64,000 nt of DNA from JAICYJ01 sp035695105 (GTDB lineage: Bacteria > Actinomycetota > Thermoleophilia > Gaiellales > JAICJC01): positions 77,121 to 141,120 of the forward strand of contig DASSEV010000043.1 in assembly GCA_035695105.1 (NCBI GenBank), written 5' to 3'. The position numbers were made by a program, and so were the translations under genes. Shown here one piece after another: positions 24,126 to 32,552 of the stretch. Within the stretch, counting starts at the first letter, position 1. Each line of letters opens with the position of its first letter. The notes below the pieces were generated by a model, which searched no databases, was not told the origin of the DNA, and was given only the letters and a program-made list of their open reading frames with translations.

Positions 24126-26201
24126 ATGAGCTCAACCACGTCCCCGCTTCTCCGCACCGACCTGGACGGCATCTTCCGGCCGAGGTCCGTCGCCATCTAC
24201 GGCATCTCCGATCGGACGTCCCAACGCATCGCCGAGAACATGACCGTGCCGGGGGTGCCCTTCTACGGCATCAACCCGACCAGGAGCGAGGCGTGCGGCA
24301 TCCGCTGCTACCCCTCGATCGGCGAGTGCCCGGATGTGCCCGAGATGGTGGTGCTGGGCGTCGGCCACCGGTATGACGATGCTCTCGGCACGACCCGCAT
24401 CGAGCACGCTCTGGAAGACGTGCTCTCGGTGTCAGGGGTGCGCGGCATCGTGATGCCCGGCCTGGGCAACGAGGCCGGTGCCGAGGGGCGCGTGATCGCA
24501 GACCGGATCCGCGATCGCATCGCCGGCACGGGCATTGCGCTGGTCGGGCCCAACTGCATGGGCATCGCCACGCCCGGCTATCCGTCGCCGTGGATCGGGA
24601 CGCTGACCGAGAACTTCGTGGCCGGCCCGGTCGCGACACTCGTCCACTCCGGTTCGATCGGGGAGATCCTCGTCTCGCTCGGCCCGCGGATCGGCTTCCG
24701 CACCGTCGTCTCAGCGGGCAACGAGATCGTGACCGACGTGGCCGATATGACGGCCTACTTTGCGGACGACCCCGACTGTCGGGTGGTCGGGCTGTTCCTC
24801 GAGGAGGTGCGCCGCCCGCGGGCGTTCGAGGACGCGCTGCGCCGGCTCGCCGAGGCCGACAAGGTGGCCATCGTGCTGAAGATCGGCACGAGCGACATGG
24901 CGAAGGCGGCGGCCAGGGCGCACACCGGCGCCATCGTCGGCCCCGATGACCGCTTCGACGCCATGCTTCGCCACTACAACGCGATCCGCTGCGACGACTT
25001 CGCGGTCTGGCTGGAGCACCTGGAGGTGTTCTCGCGAACGCGCGCCCCCGTCGGGCGCAGAATCGGCGCCATCACCAACTCCGGCGGCGAGGGGGAGTAC
25101 TTCGCCGACATGGCGGAGAAGGCGGGCATCCCGCTCCAGCCCTTCCCGGAGCCCTTGCAGCAGCGGCTGAAGGCCGAGTTCCCCAACTTCACGCACGTCG
25201 GCAACCCGGTCGACTGCTGGGCGATCGACGACTACCCCGTCGTCTTCGCTCGCGTGCTGGAGCTGATGGCGCAGTCCGGCGACTTCGACGTGATCGTCTC
25301 GGCGAACGACCACAGCCACTGGCTCGTCGACGGCGAGCGCCAGCTGCCGACCGACATCGCCGGCTACCTGCTGGACGCAACCCGCGGCACCGACATCTTC
25401 CCGTGCGTGATCACAGTGACCACCGCCGACCCGCCGATCGAGGATCTGACCTGGGCGCGCGAGCACGACATCCCGATCCTCAAGAGCAGCCTGCCCGGCC
25501 TGCGCGCGCTGGCGGCCCGCCTCAACCACGTGCGCCGGGTCCCGCCGTCCCGGGACGTCGAGCTGGCGGAGCCCCTGAGAGGCAGCGGCGAGCTGTCCGA
25601 GTACGATTCCGCAGCGGTCGCCGCGGGCTACGGGATCAGGTTCCCGCGGATGGTGCGGTGCACGAACGCCGAGGAGGCCGTTGCGGCTGCCGAGCGCATC
25701 GGCTACCCCGTCGTCGTCAAGATCGACAACGTGGCGCATAAGGCGCACGTGGACGGTGTCGCGCTCAACCTCCACGACCCCGTATCGGTTCGTGATGCGG
25801 CTGCGCGGATGGGCGGCGCGGTCGTCGTCGCCGAACAGATCCGCGGCGGGCACGAGCTCCTGATCGGCGCGACCAGGGACGAGAACTACGGCGCCTGCGT
25901 CTCGGTCGGCATCGGCGGTGGGCTGGCGGAGGCCCTCGGGCTGGCCAAGACCGGCCTTGCTCCGGTGGATCACGAGGGAGCCCGCGAGCTCGTCAAGAGC
26001 TTCCCCGCCCTCGACCGGCTGCTGGGTGGAGAGGTGCCGCCCGGGTTGATCGAGGCGATCGTCGATGTGTCGCGGATGGCCGCCGAGCATCCCGAGATCG
26101 CGGAGATCGACATCAACCCCCTGCTCGTGTCCTCCGAGCGCTCGATCGCGCTCGACTGTCTGATCGTCCTGCCCAGCGAAGGAGCCCCAGACGATGAGTG
26201 A
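24126..26201 (+). CDS. ADP-forming acyl-CoA synthetase (acetate-CoA ligase family)
   Basis: 691 residues with fused alpha and beta parts: a CoA-binding domain starting F-R-P-R-S-V-A-I-Y-G, a ligase domain with the phospho-His266 in A-R-A-H-T-G-A-I-V-G, and a C-terminal ATP-grasp domain (Y-P-V-V-V-K-I through E-I-D-I-N-P-L-L-V). It interconverts acyl-CoA plus ADP and acid plus ATP. Context with a hydratase, aminotransferase and oxidoreductase suggests a branched or amino-acid-derived acid rather than acetate. TACACT 9 nt before the ATG suggests a leaderless start. The end overlaps the hydratase by 8 nt. Confidence 0.88.
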   Translation: MSSTTSPLLRTDLDGIFRPRSVAIYGISDRTSQRIAENMTVPGVPFYGINPTRSEACGIRCYPSIGECPDVPEMVVLGVGHRYDDALGTTRIEHALEDVLSVSGVRGIVMPGLGNEAGAEGRVIADRIRDRIAGTGIALVGPNCMGIATPGYPSPWIGTLTENFVAGPVATLVHSGSIGEILVSLGPRIGFRTVVSAGNEIVTDVADMTAYFADDPDCRVVGLFLEEVRRPRAFEDALRRLAEADKVAIVLKIGTSDMAKAAARAHTGAIVGPDDRFDAMLRHYNAIRCDDFAVWLEHLEVFSRTRAPVGRRIGAITNSGGEGEYFADMAEKAGIPLQPFPEPLQQRLKAEFPNFTHVGNPVDCWAIDDYPVVFARVLELMAQSGDFDVIVSANDHSHWLVDGERQLPTDIAGYLLDATRGTDIFPCVITVTTADPPIEDLTWAREHDIPILKSSLPGLRALAARLNHVRRVPPSRDVELAEPLRGSGELSEYDSAAVAAGYGIRFPRMVRCTNAEEAVAAAERIGYPVVVKIDNVAHKAHVDGVALNLHDPVSVRDAAARMGGAVVVAEQIRGGHELLIGATRDENYGACVSVGIGGGLAEALGLAKTGLAPVDHEGARELVKSFPALDRLLGGEVPPGLIEAIVDVSRMAAEHPEIAEIDINPLLVSSERSIALDCLIVLPSEGAPDDE

Positions 26202-27024
26202 CGTCGTCCTGTACGAAACCCGCGGCCCCGCCGCCTGGATCACCCTCAACCGGCCCGAGAAGCTGAATGCGCTCAACGGCCCCGTGCTCGAGGGGCTGCA
26301 CGCCGCCTTCGACCGCGCCGTCGCCGATGACGGGGTGAAGGTGGTGGTGGTCACCGGCGCGGGCGACCGGGCGTTCTCGGCCGGCTACGACCTGTCCGCC
26401 GAGGCGGCCCATTCCGACATCCCGGCGCACGAGTGGCACGAGGTGCTCGCCACCGACATCGACGCCACGATGAAGCTGTGGGCGCTGCCGAAGCCGACGA
26501 TCGCGGCGGTGCGGGGCTACTGCCTGGCCGGCGGCTGCGAGCTGGCCATGGCCTGCGACATCATCGTCAGCACCGGGAGCGGCCGGTTCGGCGAGCCCGA
26601 GATCCGCTACGGATCCGGGCCGGTGACGTTGCTCATGCCCTTCATACTGGGCCAGAAGAAGACCAACGAGCTGCTGTTCACCGGCGACATGATCGATGCC
26701 GAGGCCGCGGAGCGCGCGGGGATGATCAACCGCGTCGTGGCCGAGGAGGATCTGGAGAAGGAGGTGGAGGCGCTCGTGCGGAAGATCGCGCCGACGCCGC
26801 TGCCGGTCCTGCGGCTGACCAAGATCGCCCTCGTCCGGGCGTACGAGGCGATGGGGCTGCGGGAGGCCGTCGACATGAATCTCGATCTATCGTCCATGCT
26901 GAACGCGGCCGACACGCCCGAGCAGCGGGAGTTCATGCAGATCGTCCAGCAGAGCGGCCTCAAGGCCGCGCTTGCCTGGCGTGACAACCGATACGGCGAA
27001 GTCCTAGGGAGTGTGCAGTCATGA
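26194..27024 (+). CDS. Enoyl-CoA hydratase/isomerase (crotonase family)
   Basis: 276 residues. Crotonase hallmarks: I-T-L-N-R-P-E-K-L-N-A-L, the oxyanion-hole strands S-A-G-Y-D-L and G-Y-C-L-A-G-G-C-E-L-A-M-A-C-D, and F-G-E-P-E-I-R-Y-G. It probably hydrates or isomerises an unsaturated acyl-CoA. Gene overlaps on both sides (8 nt and 4 nt) place it firmly in the Lrp-associated operon. Exact substrate is not determinable. Confidence 0.87.
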   Translation: MSDVVLYETRGPAAWITLNRPEKLNALNGPVLEGLHAAFDRAVADDGVKVVVVTGAGDRAFSAGYDLSAEAAHSDIPAHEWHEVLATDIDATMKLWALPKPTIAAVRGYCLAGGCELAMACDIIVSTGSGRFGEPEIRYGSGPVTLLMPFILGQKKTNELLFTGDMIDAEAAERAGMINRVVAEEDLEKEVEALVRKIAPTPLPVLRLTKIALVRAYEAMGLREAVDMNLDLSSMLNAADTPEQREFMQIVQQSGLKAALAWRDNRYGEVLGSVQS

Positions 27025-28424
27025 GCGCAACCAGCAACTTCTTCAACCGCGATTCCGCCGGCACCGTCGCGGTCGACCCGGCCAGGCTCGCGAGCCTGAT
27101 CGAGACCGAGGAGGCGGAGTTCAACGCGCGGCACGCGAAGTCGCGCGCGATGACCGAGCGCGCCCAGCGGTCGTTGCCGGGCGGCGTCGTCTCGAGCTGG
27201 CAGTCCACCGACCCGCATCCCGTCTACCTGGCCGAGGGGCACGGATCCAAGGTCACCGACGTGGACGGCAACGAGTACGTCGACTTCCACAACGGCTACG
27301 GCGCCGTCGCCGTCGGCCACGCGCATCCGAAGATCGTCGAGGCGGTCTCCCAGCGGATCGCCCAGGGCTCGCACTTCGCACAGCCGACAGAGGATGCGAT
27401 CGTCGTCGCCGAGCACCTGCAGCAGCGCTTCGGCCAGCCGCTCTGGCGCTTCGGCAACTCCGGCACCGAGGAGACGCTCGACGCCGTGCGGCTGATGCGC
27501 GCGGTCACGGGCCGCGACATCATCTTCAAGATCGAGGGCTCCTACCACGGCCACCACGACGCGCTGATGGTCTCGGTGTCGCCTCCCGGCGACTCGATCG
27601 GCCCCTACGACGATCCCGTTTCGGTGCCGCAGACGATCGGCCTGCCCGCCGACTACGTCAACCTGACGAAGGTCGTGCCGTTCAACGATCTGGATGCGCT
27701 GGAGCGAACGCTCGAGCGCTACAAGGGCCAGGTTGCGGGCATGATCGTGGAGCCGGCGATGATGAACGCCGGGTTCGTGCTGCCCGAGGACGGCTACCTG
27801 CAGGGCGTCAAGGATCTGCTGCACAAGCACGGCGCCCTGCTCGCCTTCGACGAGGTCAAGACCGGCGCGACCATCGCCTACGGCGGCGCCACCGAGGCGT
27901 TCGGCGTGACGCCGGACATCATCTGCCTCGCCAAGTCGGTCGGCGGGGGCCTCCCCTGCGGCGCGATCGGCGGCACCGAGGAGGTCATGAGCTGGATCGC
28001 GGACGGTCGCATCGACCAGGTCGGCACCTTCAACGGCAACCCGCTGACCATGGCCGCGATGCGCGCCACGCTCACCGAGATCCTCGTGCCCGAGGCCTAC
28101 ACGGAGTTCAACCGGCTGGCCGACATCCTGCGCGAGGGGTGCGACGGCGTGATGGAGCGAAGCGGCATCGCCGGCTACACCACGGCGATGGCGGCGCGCG
28201 GCGCCGTCACCTACCGCGGCGAGCGGGTGCGCAACTACCGCGACTACCTCGAGGTGTCCGACGACCTCGCGTACGTCAACTGGCTGGTGCAGTTCAACCG
28301 CGGCGTGTTCATGGCCCCGTGGGGCAAGTCCGAGAACTGGACGCTGACCGTCCAGCACAGCGAGGACGACGTGCGCCGCTACATCGACAACTTCGACTTC
28401 CTCGGAAAGGCGCTCTCCGCATGA
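27021..28424 (+). CDS. Class III aminotransferase (glutamate-1-semialdehyde aminomutase-like)
   Basis: 467 residues. G-N-S-G-T-E-E-T-L-D-A-V-R binds PLP phosphate, and F-D-E-V-K-T-G (Asp against the pyridine ring) precedes the Schiff-base Lys305 in I-C-L-A-K-S-V-G-G-G. It is longer than HemL and lies in a catabolic operon without heme genes, so an amino-acid or beta-amino-acid transaminase or mutase is more likely than heme synthesis. The start overlaps the hydratase stop (ATGA) and its end overlaps the oxidoreductase start. Confidence 0.85.
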   Translation: MSATSNFFNRDSAGTVAVDPARLASLIETEEAEFNARHAKSRAMTERAQRSLPGGVVSSWQSTDPHPVYLAEGHGSKVTDVDGNEYVDFHNGYGAVAVGHAHPKIVEAVSQRIAQGSHFAQPTEDAIVVAEHLQQRFGQPLWRFGNSGTEETLDAVRLMRAVTGRDIIFKIEGSYHGHHDALMVSVSPPGDSIGPYDDPVSVPQTIGLPADYVNLTKVVPFNDLDALERTLERYKGQVAGMIVEPAMMNAGFVLPEDGYLQGVKDLLHKHGALLAFDEVKTGATIAYGGATEAFGVTPDIICLAKSVGGGLPCGAIGGTEEVMSWIADGRIDQVGTFNGNPLTMAAMRATLTEILVPEAYTEFNRLADILREGCDGVMERSGIAGYTTAMAARGAVTYRGERVRNYRDYLEVSDDLAYVNWLVQFNRGVFMAPWGKSENWTLTVQHSEDDVRRYIDNFDFLGKALSA

Positions 28425-29479
28425 AGGCAGTGGTCTTCGAGGAGCACGGCGGGACCGACGTGCTCCAGTACACCGACATCCCCGAGCCCGAGCCCGGCCC
28501 CTACGAGGTGCTGATCGAGGTCAAGGCGGCGGGGGCCAACTTCAACGACATCTGGGCCCGTCGTGGCATGCCGGGCATGAAGGTGATCTTCCCGCACATC
28601 TCCGGCTCGGACGTCGCCGGCGTCGTCACGGCGCTGGGGTCCGAGGTCGCCGGGACCGGCTTCGGGTCGTCCCCGGTGCAGGTCGGCGACGAGGTCGTCG
28701 TCCATCCCGGCCTTTCCTGCCGCACGTGCGACTTCTGCGTCAGCGGCCAGGAGTTCTTCTGCCGCCAGTTCCGCATCTGGGGCTTCCAGAGCGGGCCGAA
28801 CGACGGCGGCCATTCCGAGTACGTGACCATGCCGGCGGCGAACGTGCTGCCCAAGCCGACGAACCTCTCGTTCGAGGAGGCGGCCTCGATGCCGCTCGTG
28901 CTGGAGACGGCGTGGCGCATGCTGGTGACGCGGGCGAAGATCCAGCCCGGCGAGAACGTGCTGATCTGGGGCGGCGTCGGCGGCCTCGGCACGATGGCGA
29001 TCCAGATCTGCCGGCTGTTCGGCGCGAACCCGATCCCGGTGGTCGGCGGCAAGGAGAAGGTCGCGCTGGCCGAGCAGCTCGGCGCCGTGAACGTGATCGA
29101 CCGCAAGAGCCAGGACGTGGTGGCCGAGGTGAAGGCCGTCACCGGCAAGGTCGGTGCCGACGTGGTGTTCGAGCACTCCGGCGAGGAGACGTGGCCGACG
29201 TCGATGGCGGCGCTGCGCTGGGGTGGCCGGCTCGTCGTGTGCGGCGCGTCGACCGGGTTCGAGGCGATCACTGATCTGCGCTTCCTCTGGAACAAGCAGC
29301 AGAACCTGCTCGGGTCGCACCTCTCGAACAAGGCGGAGCTCTCAGCGGCGCTGAAGGCGGTGCAGGCCGGAGGGATCAAGCCGGTGATCGACCAGGTGAT
29401 GCCCCTCGCCGAGATCGCAAAGGGGCAGCAGCTGATGGAGGATCTGAAGGTGCAGGGCAAGGTGGTGTACGTGCCGTAA
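28421..29479 (+). CDS. Zinc-type alcohol dehydrogenase/quinone oxidoreductase (MDR family)
   Basis: 352 residues. A GroES-like N-terminus has A-G-A-N-F-N-D-I-W-A-R-R-G, then a structural zinc loop C-R-T-C-D-F-C-x7-C, and a Rossmann domain with I-W-G-G-V-G-G-L-G-T-M-A. It resembles crotonyl-CoA reductase/acryloyl-type MDR proteins but is shorter than true Ccr. It is probably an NAD(P)H-linked reductase of an unsaturated carbonyl or acyl-CoA. ATG 28421 overlaps the aminotransferase stop by 4 nt; it is the last gene before a structured repeat. Confidence 0.82.
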   Translation: MKAVVFEEHGGTDVLQYTDIPEPEPGPYEVLIEVKAAGANFNDIWARRGMPGMKVIFPHISGSDVAGVVTALGSEVAGTGFGSSPVQVGDEVVVHPGLSCRTCDFCVSGQEFFCRQFRIWGFQSGPNDGGHSEYVTMPAANVLPKPTNLSFEEAASMPLVLETAWRMLVTRAKIQPGENVLIWGGVGGLGTMAIQICRLFGANPIPVVGGKEKVALAEQLGAVNVIDRKSQDVVAEVKAVTGKVGADVVFEHSGEETWPTSMAALRWGGRLVVCGASTGFEAITDLRFLWNKQQNLLGSHLSNKAELSAALKAVQAGGIKPVIDQVMPLAEIAKGQQLMEDLKVQGKVVYVP

Positions 29480-29504
29480 GGGGTCAGGCCTCCGGCCTGA
29501 CGCC
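29480..29504. repeat. Short palindrome, hairpin unit of a REP-like element
   Basis: GGGGTCAGGCC, TCC, GGCCTGACGCC, starting one base after the oxidoreductase stop. It matches the second hairpin of the element at 29561-29636 apart from its loop and one stem mismatch, and could also end the transcript. Confidence 0.65.
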
Positions 29505-29520
29505 GTTGCTGGGCGGCGCG

Positions 29521-29546
29521 TGGCGTTGCGCTTCAGCGCGGCGCCA
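29521..29546. repeat. Hairpin between repeat units
   Basis: TGGCGTTGCGC, loop TTCA, GCGCGGCGCCA: an 11-bp stem that closes completely if two G-U pairs are allowed. Its mirror orientation is weaker, which suggests it forms as plus-strand RNA. Confidence 0.45.
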
Positions 29547-29560
29547 CTCCTGCTGACTGT

Positions 29561-29636
29561 CAGCCGAAGCGGTGCCGGCCTCAAGGCGGGCACCTGGCTC
29601 CATCGATCAACGGGGTCAGGCCAGAGGCCTGACCCC
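29561..29636 (+). repeat. 76-bp structured intergenic repeat, copy 1
   Basis: Order: CAGCCGAAGC, hairpin 1 (GGTGCC-G-GCCT / AGGC-G-GGCACC), an 18-nt linker, then hairpin 2 (GGGGTCAGGCC, AGA, GGCCTGACCCC, a perfect 11-bp stem). Copy 2 at 51361-51437 has the same order and flanking blocks, with a different inner stem sequence that still pairs. The 173-bp gap 29480-29652 contains only these repeats and the promoter of the sugar kinase. Confidence 0.8.
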
Positions 29637-29639
29637 CGC

Positions 29640-29645
29640 TACCCT
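29640..29645 (+). promoter_or_regulatory. Leaderless -10 (TACCCT) of the sugar kinase
   Basis: TACCCT ends 7 nt before the ATG at 29653, directly after repeat copy 1. Confidence 0.5.
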
Positions 29646-29652
29646 CACCTCC

Positions 29653-30450
29653 ATGCTGAACCTCGCCGTCGTCGGTCACGTCGAGTGGGTGACGCACACC
29701 GATGCGCCGTTCATCCCGCCCGCCGGCGAGATCGTCCACCTCACCAACCCGCTGACCGAGCCCGCGGGCGGCGGCGCCGTCACGGCAGCCGCCCTTGCCC
29801 GCATGGGCGCCCGGGTCACCTTCTTCACCGCCGCAGGCGACGACGTCCGGCTGGCGGAGTGGATGGGCGAGCTTGGGGTGAGGGTGCTCGCGGCTCGCCG
29901 CAACGTCCCGCACACCCGGGCGCTCGTGATGCGCGACCCGAGCGGCGAGCGCACCATCTGCGTGGTCGGCGAGAACCTGCAGCCGACCGCCGACGACCCG
30001 TTGCCCTGGGACGAGCTGGCCGGCTGCGACGGGGTCTACTTCACCGGGCTCGATCCCCGGACGCTGCAGCTGGCGAGACAGGCCCGGGTTGTGGTCGTGA
30101 CGGCCCGCCGGTTCGAGGCGCTGGTCGCAAGCGGCGTCCGTGTCGATGCGCTTGTCGGCAGTGGCAACGACCGCGGCGAGCGGTTTGACCTCTCACGACT
30201 GGCCGTGCAGCCCGAGCACGTGGTCGTCACCGACGGCGAGCGGGGCGGCACCGGATACCTGGCCGTCGTGCCGCCCGGGCCGGTCGTCGACAGCTACGGC
30301 GCGGGCGACACCTTCGTGGCCGGTGTGCTGTACGGCCTGGCCGACGGCATGCCGCTCTCGGCGGCCCTTGCGCTCGGTGCTGAGCACGCCGCTGAGACGG
30401 TGACGTGGCGCGGCGCGTACCCCACGCGGCCCTGGATGGCGAGTTGGTAG
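29653..30450 (+). CDS. PfkB family carbohydrate kinase
   Basis: 265 residues, on the short side for ribokinase-like enzymes (about 300). The substrate-binding G-G-G-A-V-T-A-A-A-L-A-R-M-G near the start and the catalytic/anion-hole motif D-S-Y-G-A-G-D-T-F-V-A-G near the end are intact. The ATG at 29653 is fixed by the N-terminal strand L-N-L-A-V-V-G-H and the -10 box. Sugar or nucleoside substrate is unknown; neighbours give no clue. Confidence 0.83.
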   Translation: MLNLAVVGHVEWVTHTDAPFIPPAGEIVHLTNPLTEPAGGGAVTAAALARMGARVTFFTAAGDDVRLAEWMGELGVRVLAARRNVPHTRALVMRDPSGERTICVVGENLQPTADDPLPWDELAGCDGVYFTGLDPRTLQLARQARVVVVTARRFEALVASGVRVDALVGSGNDRGERFDLSRLAVQPEHVVVTDGERGGTGYLAVVPPGPVVDSYGAGDTFVAGVLYGLADGMPLSAALALGAEHAAETVTWRGAYPTRPWMASW

Positions 30451-30453
30451 GCT
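30448..30453 (+). promoter_or_regulatory. Leaderless -10 (TAGGCT) overlapping the kinase stop codon
   Basis: TAGGCT includes the TAG stop of the sugar kinase and ends 8 nt before the GTG at 30462. Confidence 0.45.
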
Positions 30454-30461
30454 TCCCGCCT

Positions 30462-30881
30462 GTGAGACGCCCTTTTGCCACGGTCGCCATCGCTGCGCTG
30501 GTCGCCGGGGTCGCATTCGTCTCGTCGGGATGCGGCGTGCAGACGGGGGTGGCAGCCTCGGGCGGGGCTGACCTGGCGCACGGCCAGCAGCTCTTCATCT
30601 CGACGTGCGGCGGGTGCCACACCCTCGCGGCTGCGGGCACCAAGGGCGTGATCGGCCCCAACCTGGACGCCGCCTATCAGCAGCCGCGCGAGAATGGATT
30701 CGACCCGACATCGTTCGAGGCGCTCGTCCGGGAGCAGATCCAGACCGGGTTCCCCTACGTGCGGCCGACCCCGATGCCGGCCAACCTGCTGAAGGGCCAG
30801 GACGCGCAGGACGTCGCCGCGTACGTCGCCGCGGTTGCCGCGACCAAGTCTGCGGGCGGCTCGAGCGGCGCGACCGGCTGA
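30462..30881 (+). CDS. Secreted c-type cytochrome (monoheme, probable lipoprotein)
   Basis: 139 residues. A signal peptide ends V-S-S-G-C, a plausible lipobox although position -3 is Ser. The heme site is C-G-G-C-H, followed by G-T-K-G-V-I-G-P-N-L and a distal P-T-P-M-P-A-N-L with the axial Met, as in c6/cbb3-CcoP-type domains. It would carry electrons outside the membrane. The GTG at 30462 begins the signal peptide. Confidence 0.82.
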   Translation: MRRPFATVAIAALVAGVAFVSSGCGVQTGVAASGGADLAHGQQLFISTCGGCHTLAAAGTKGVIGPNLDAAYQQPRENGFDPTSFEALVREQIQTGFPYVRPTPMPANLLKGQDAQDVAAYVAAVAATKSAGGSSGATG

Positions 30882-30887
30882 GTAGCC

Positions 30888-31094
30888 GTGCGGACGGAGA
30901 CGCTCGAGGTGCGGGGGATGACCTGCGGCGGCTGTGAGCGTCGCATCCGCGATGCGGTCTCGGCGCTTCCCGGGGTGACCAGCGTCGTGGCCGAGCACAT
31001 CGGCGACGAGGTCGAGGTGACGTTCGACGAGACCTCCGTCGGGCTGGACGCGATTCGCTCCGCCATCGGGGCCAAGGGCTTCGGGGTCGTCTGA
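30888..31094 (+). CDS. Heavy-metal-associated (HMA) domain protein, CopZ-like
   Basis: 68 residues, a single ferredoxin-like HMA domain with G-M-T-C-G-G-C-E-R-R (M-x-C-x-x-C) binding Cu(I) or a similar metal. It starts with GTG 6 nt after the cytochrome stop. No copper ATPase is adjacent. A link to heme or copper enzyme maturation with the neighbouring cytochrome is possible but unproven. Confidence 0.83.
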   Translation: MRTETLEVRGMTCGGCERRIRDAVSALPGVTSVVAEHIGDEVEVTFDETSVGLDAIRSAIGAKGFGVV

Positions 31095-31218
31095 CCGGTA
31101 TAGGGTGCCTTTACAAATCCCTAACCACAACGGCGATCTTTCCATACAATCCACGTGGACAATCGCCCCGGACGCTGCGATCGAACGTGCCCACACCTCG
31201 CAGCTACCTGCCTCCTCC

Positions 31219-31243
31219 GACGGCCCGCTCCTTGCGGGTCGTC
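31219..31243 (+). terminator. Hairpin in the 237-bp gap before sucC
   Basis: GACGGCCCGC, loop TCCTT, GCGGGTCGTC: a 10-bp stem with one G-U pair. A 13-bp palindrome (CGCCGA-A-TCGGCG, 31255-31267) follows, and TAGACT at 31289-31294 could be the sucC -10. The AT-richer stretch 31108-31160 holds no gene. Confidence 0.5.
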
Positions 31244-31331
31244 GGTCTGTTAACCGCCGAATCGGCGAGGCCTGAAATCGCCCCGCTCTAGACTCACCGG
31301 CGTTCGCTGACATCGACCGAGGCGGGGGCGC

Positions 31332-32552
31332 GTGGATCTGTACGAGTACCAGGGCAAGCAGCTGTTCGCCCGCTTCGGCATCCCGGTGTCGGACGGGCTG
31401 GTGGCGACCACGCCGGAGGAGGCCCGCGCCGCCGCGGAGCAGCTCAGCGACCCGGTGATGGTGAAGGCGCAGGTGCTGGTCGGCGGCCGCGGTAAGGCCG
31501 GAGGCATCAAGTACGCCGCGACGCCGGATGACGCCGAGCAGCACGCCCGGGCGATCCTCGGCATGGACATCCGCGGACACGTCGTCCGCCGCCTGTGGAT
31601 CGAGCGCGCCTCCGACATCGAGCGCGAGTACTACCTCTCCATCACCTTCGACCGCGGCGCCAAGCGGCCGCTGCTGATGCTGACCACCGCCGGTGGGATC
31701 GAGATCGAGCAGGTGGCGGAGGAGACGCCCGAGAAGCTGGCCCGCCTGCACGTCGACCCGCTGACCGGCCTGCTCCCGTTCCACGCGCGCCGGCTCTGCT
31801 TCGCCGCCGGCATCCCGTCCGACGAGGTGAAGCAGGTGACGGCGATCATCGAGCGCGCGTACGAGGCGTTCGTCGAGACCGACGCCATGCTGGTCGAGAT
31901 CAACCCGCTGATCGTCACCCCGGACGGCATCGTCCGCGCGCTCGACTCCAAGTACACGGTCGACGACAACGCGTTGTTCCGGCATCCCGACATCGCCGAG
32001 ATGCGCGACACCTCGGCCGCCAACGAGCAGGAGCAGCTCGCGCGCGAGAAGGGCGTCAACTTCGTCAAGCTGGAAAACGCCGGCTGGGAGCCGGACGGCG
32101 GCGAGCCGAAGCCGGCGCACTGGTTCGACGGCTCCCGCGACATCGGGACGCTGGCGAACGGTGCCGGCCTGGCCATGTCGACGATCGACGTGGTCGCCGA
32201 CGCCGGCAGGGCGTCCGGGCACGGACCGGCGAACTTCCTGGACGTGGGCGGCGGCGCGAACGCCGAGTCGATCGCCACCGCCATCGGGGTGCTGCTCGAG
32301 GATCCCAACGTGCGGGTCGTCCTGTTCAACGTGTTCGGCGGGATCACACGCGGCGACGAGGTGGCGCAGGGCATCCTGACGGCGCTCGAGCGCCTCGGCA
32401 CCGACATGCCGATCGTCGTGCGGCTGGACGGGACGAATGCGGAGGAGGGTCGCGCGATGCTGGCCGCCGCGGCACCGCCCAACGTCCACGTCGAGGCGAC
32501 GATGCTGGGCGCGGCGGAGCGAGCCGTCGCGCTGGCCGGAGGGGAGGCCTGA
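31332..32552 (+). CDS. sucC: Succinyl-CoA ligase (ADP/GDP-forming) beta subunit
   Basis: 406 residues. It starts D-L-Y-E-Y-Q-G-K-Q-L-F and has the ATP-grasp signature V-L-V-G-G-R-G-K-A-G-G-I-K and late V-L-F-N-V-F-G-G-I-T-R-G-D-E-V. It is slightly longer than E. coli SucC (388). It makes ATP or GTP from succinyl-CoA in the TCA cycle. GTG 31332 follows a G-rich ribosome site and its stop overlaps the sucD start by one base (TGATG). Confidence 0.95.
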   Translation: MDLYEYQGKQLFARFGIPVSDGLVATTPEEARAAAEQLSDPVMVKAQVLVGGRGKAGGIKYAATPDDAEQHARAILGMDIRGHVVRRLWIERASDIEREYYLSITFDRGAKRPLLMLTTAGGIEIEQVAEETPEKLARLHVDPLTGLLPFHARRLCFAAGIPSDEVKQVTAIIERAYEAFVETDAMLVEINPLIVTPDGIVRALDSKYTVDDNALFRHPDIAEMRDTSAANEQEQLAREKGVNFVKLENAGWEPDGGEPKPAHWFDGSRDIGTLANGAGLAMSTIDVVADAGRASGHGPANFLDVGGGANAESIATAIGVLLEDPNVRVVLFNVFGGITRGDEVAQGILTALERLGTDMPIVVRLDGTNAEEGRAMLAAAAPPNVHVEATMLGAAERAVALAGGEA

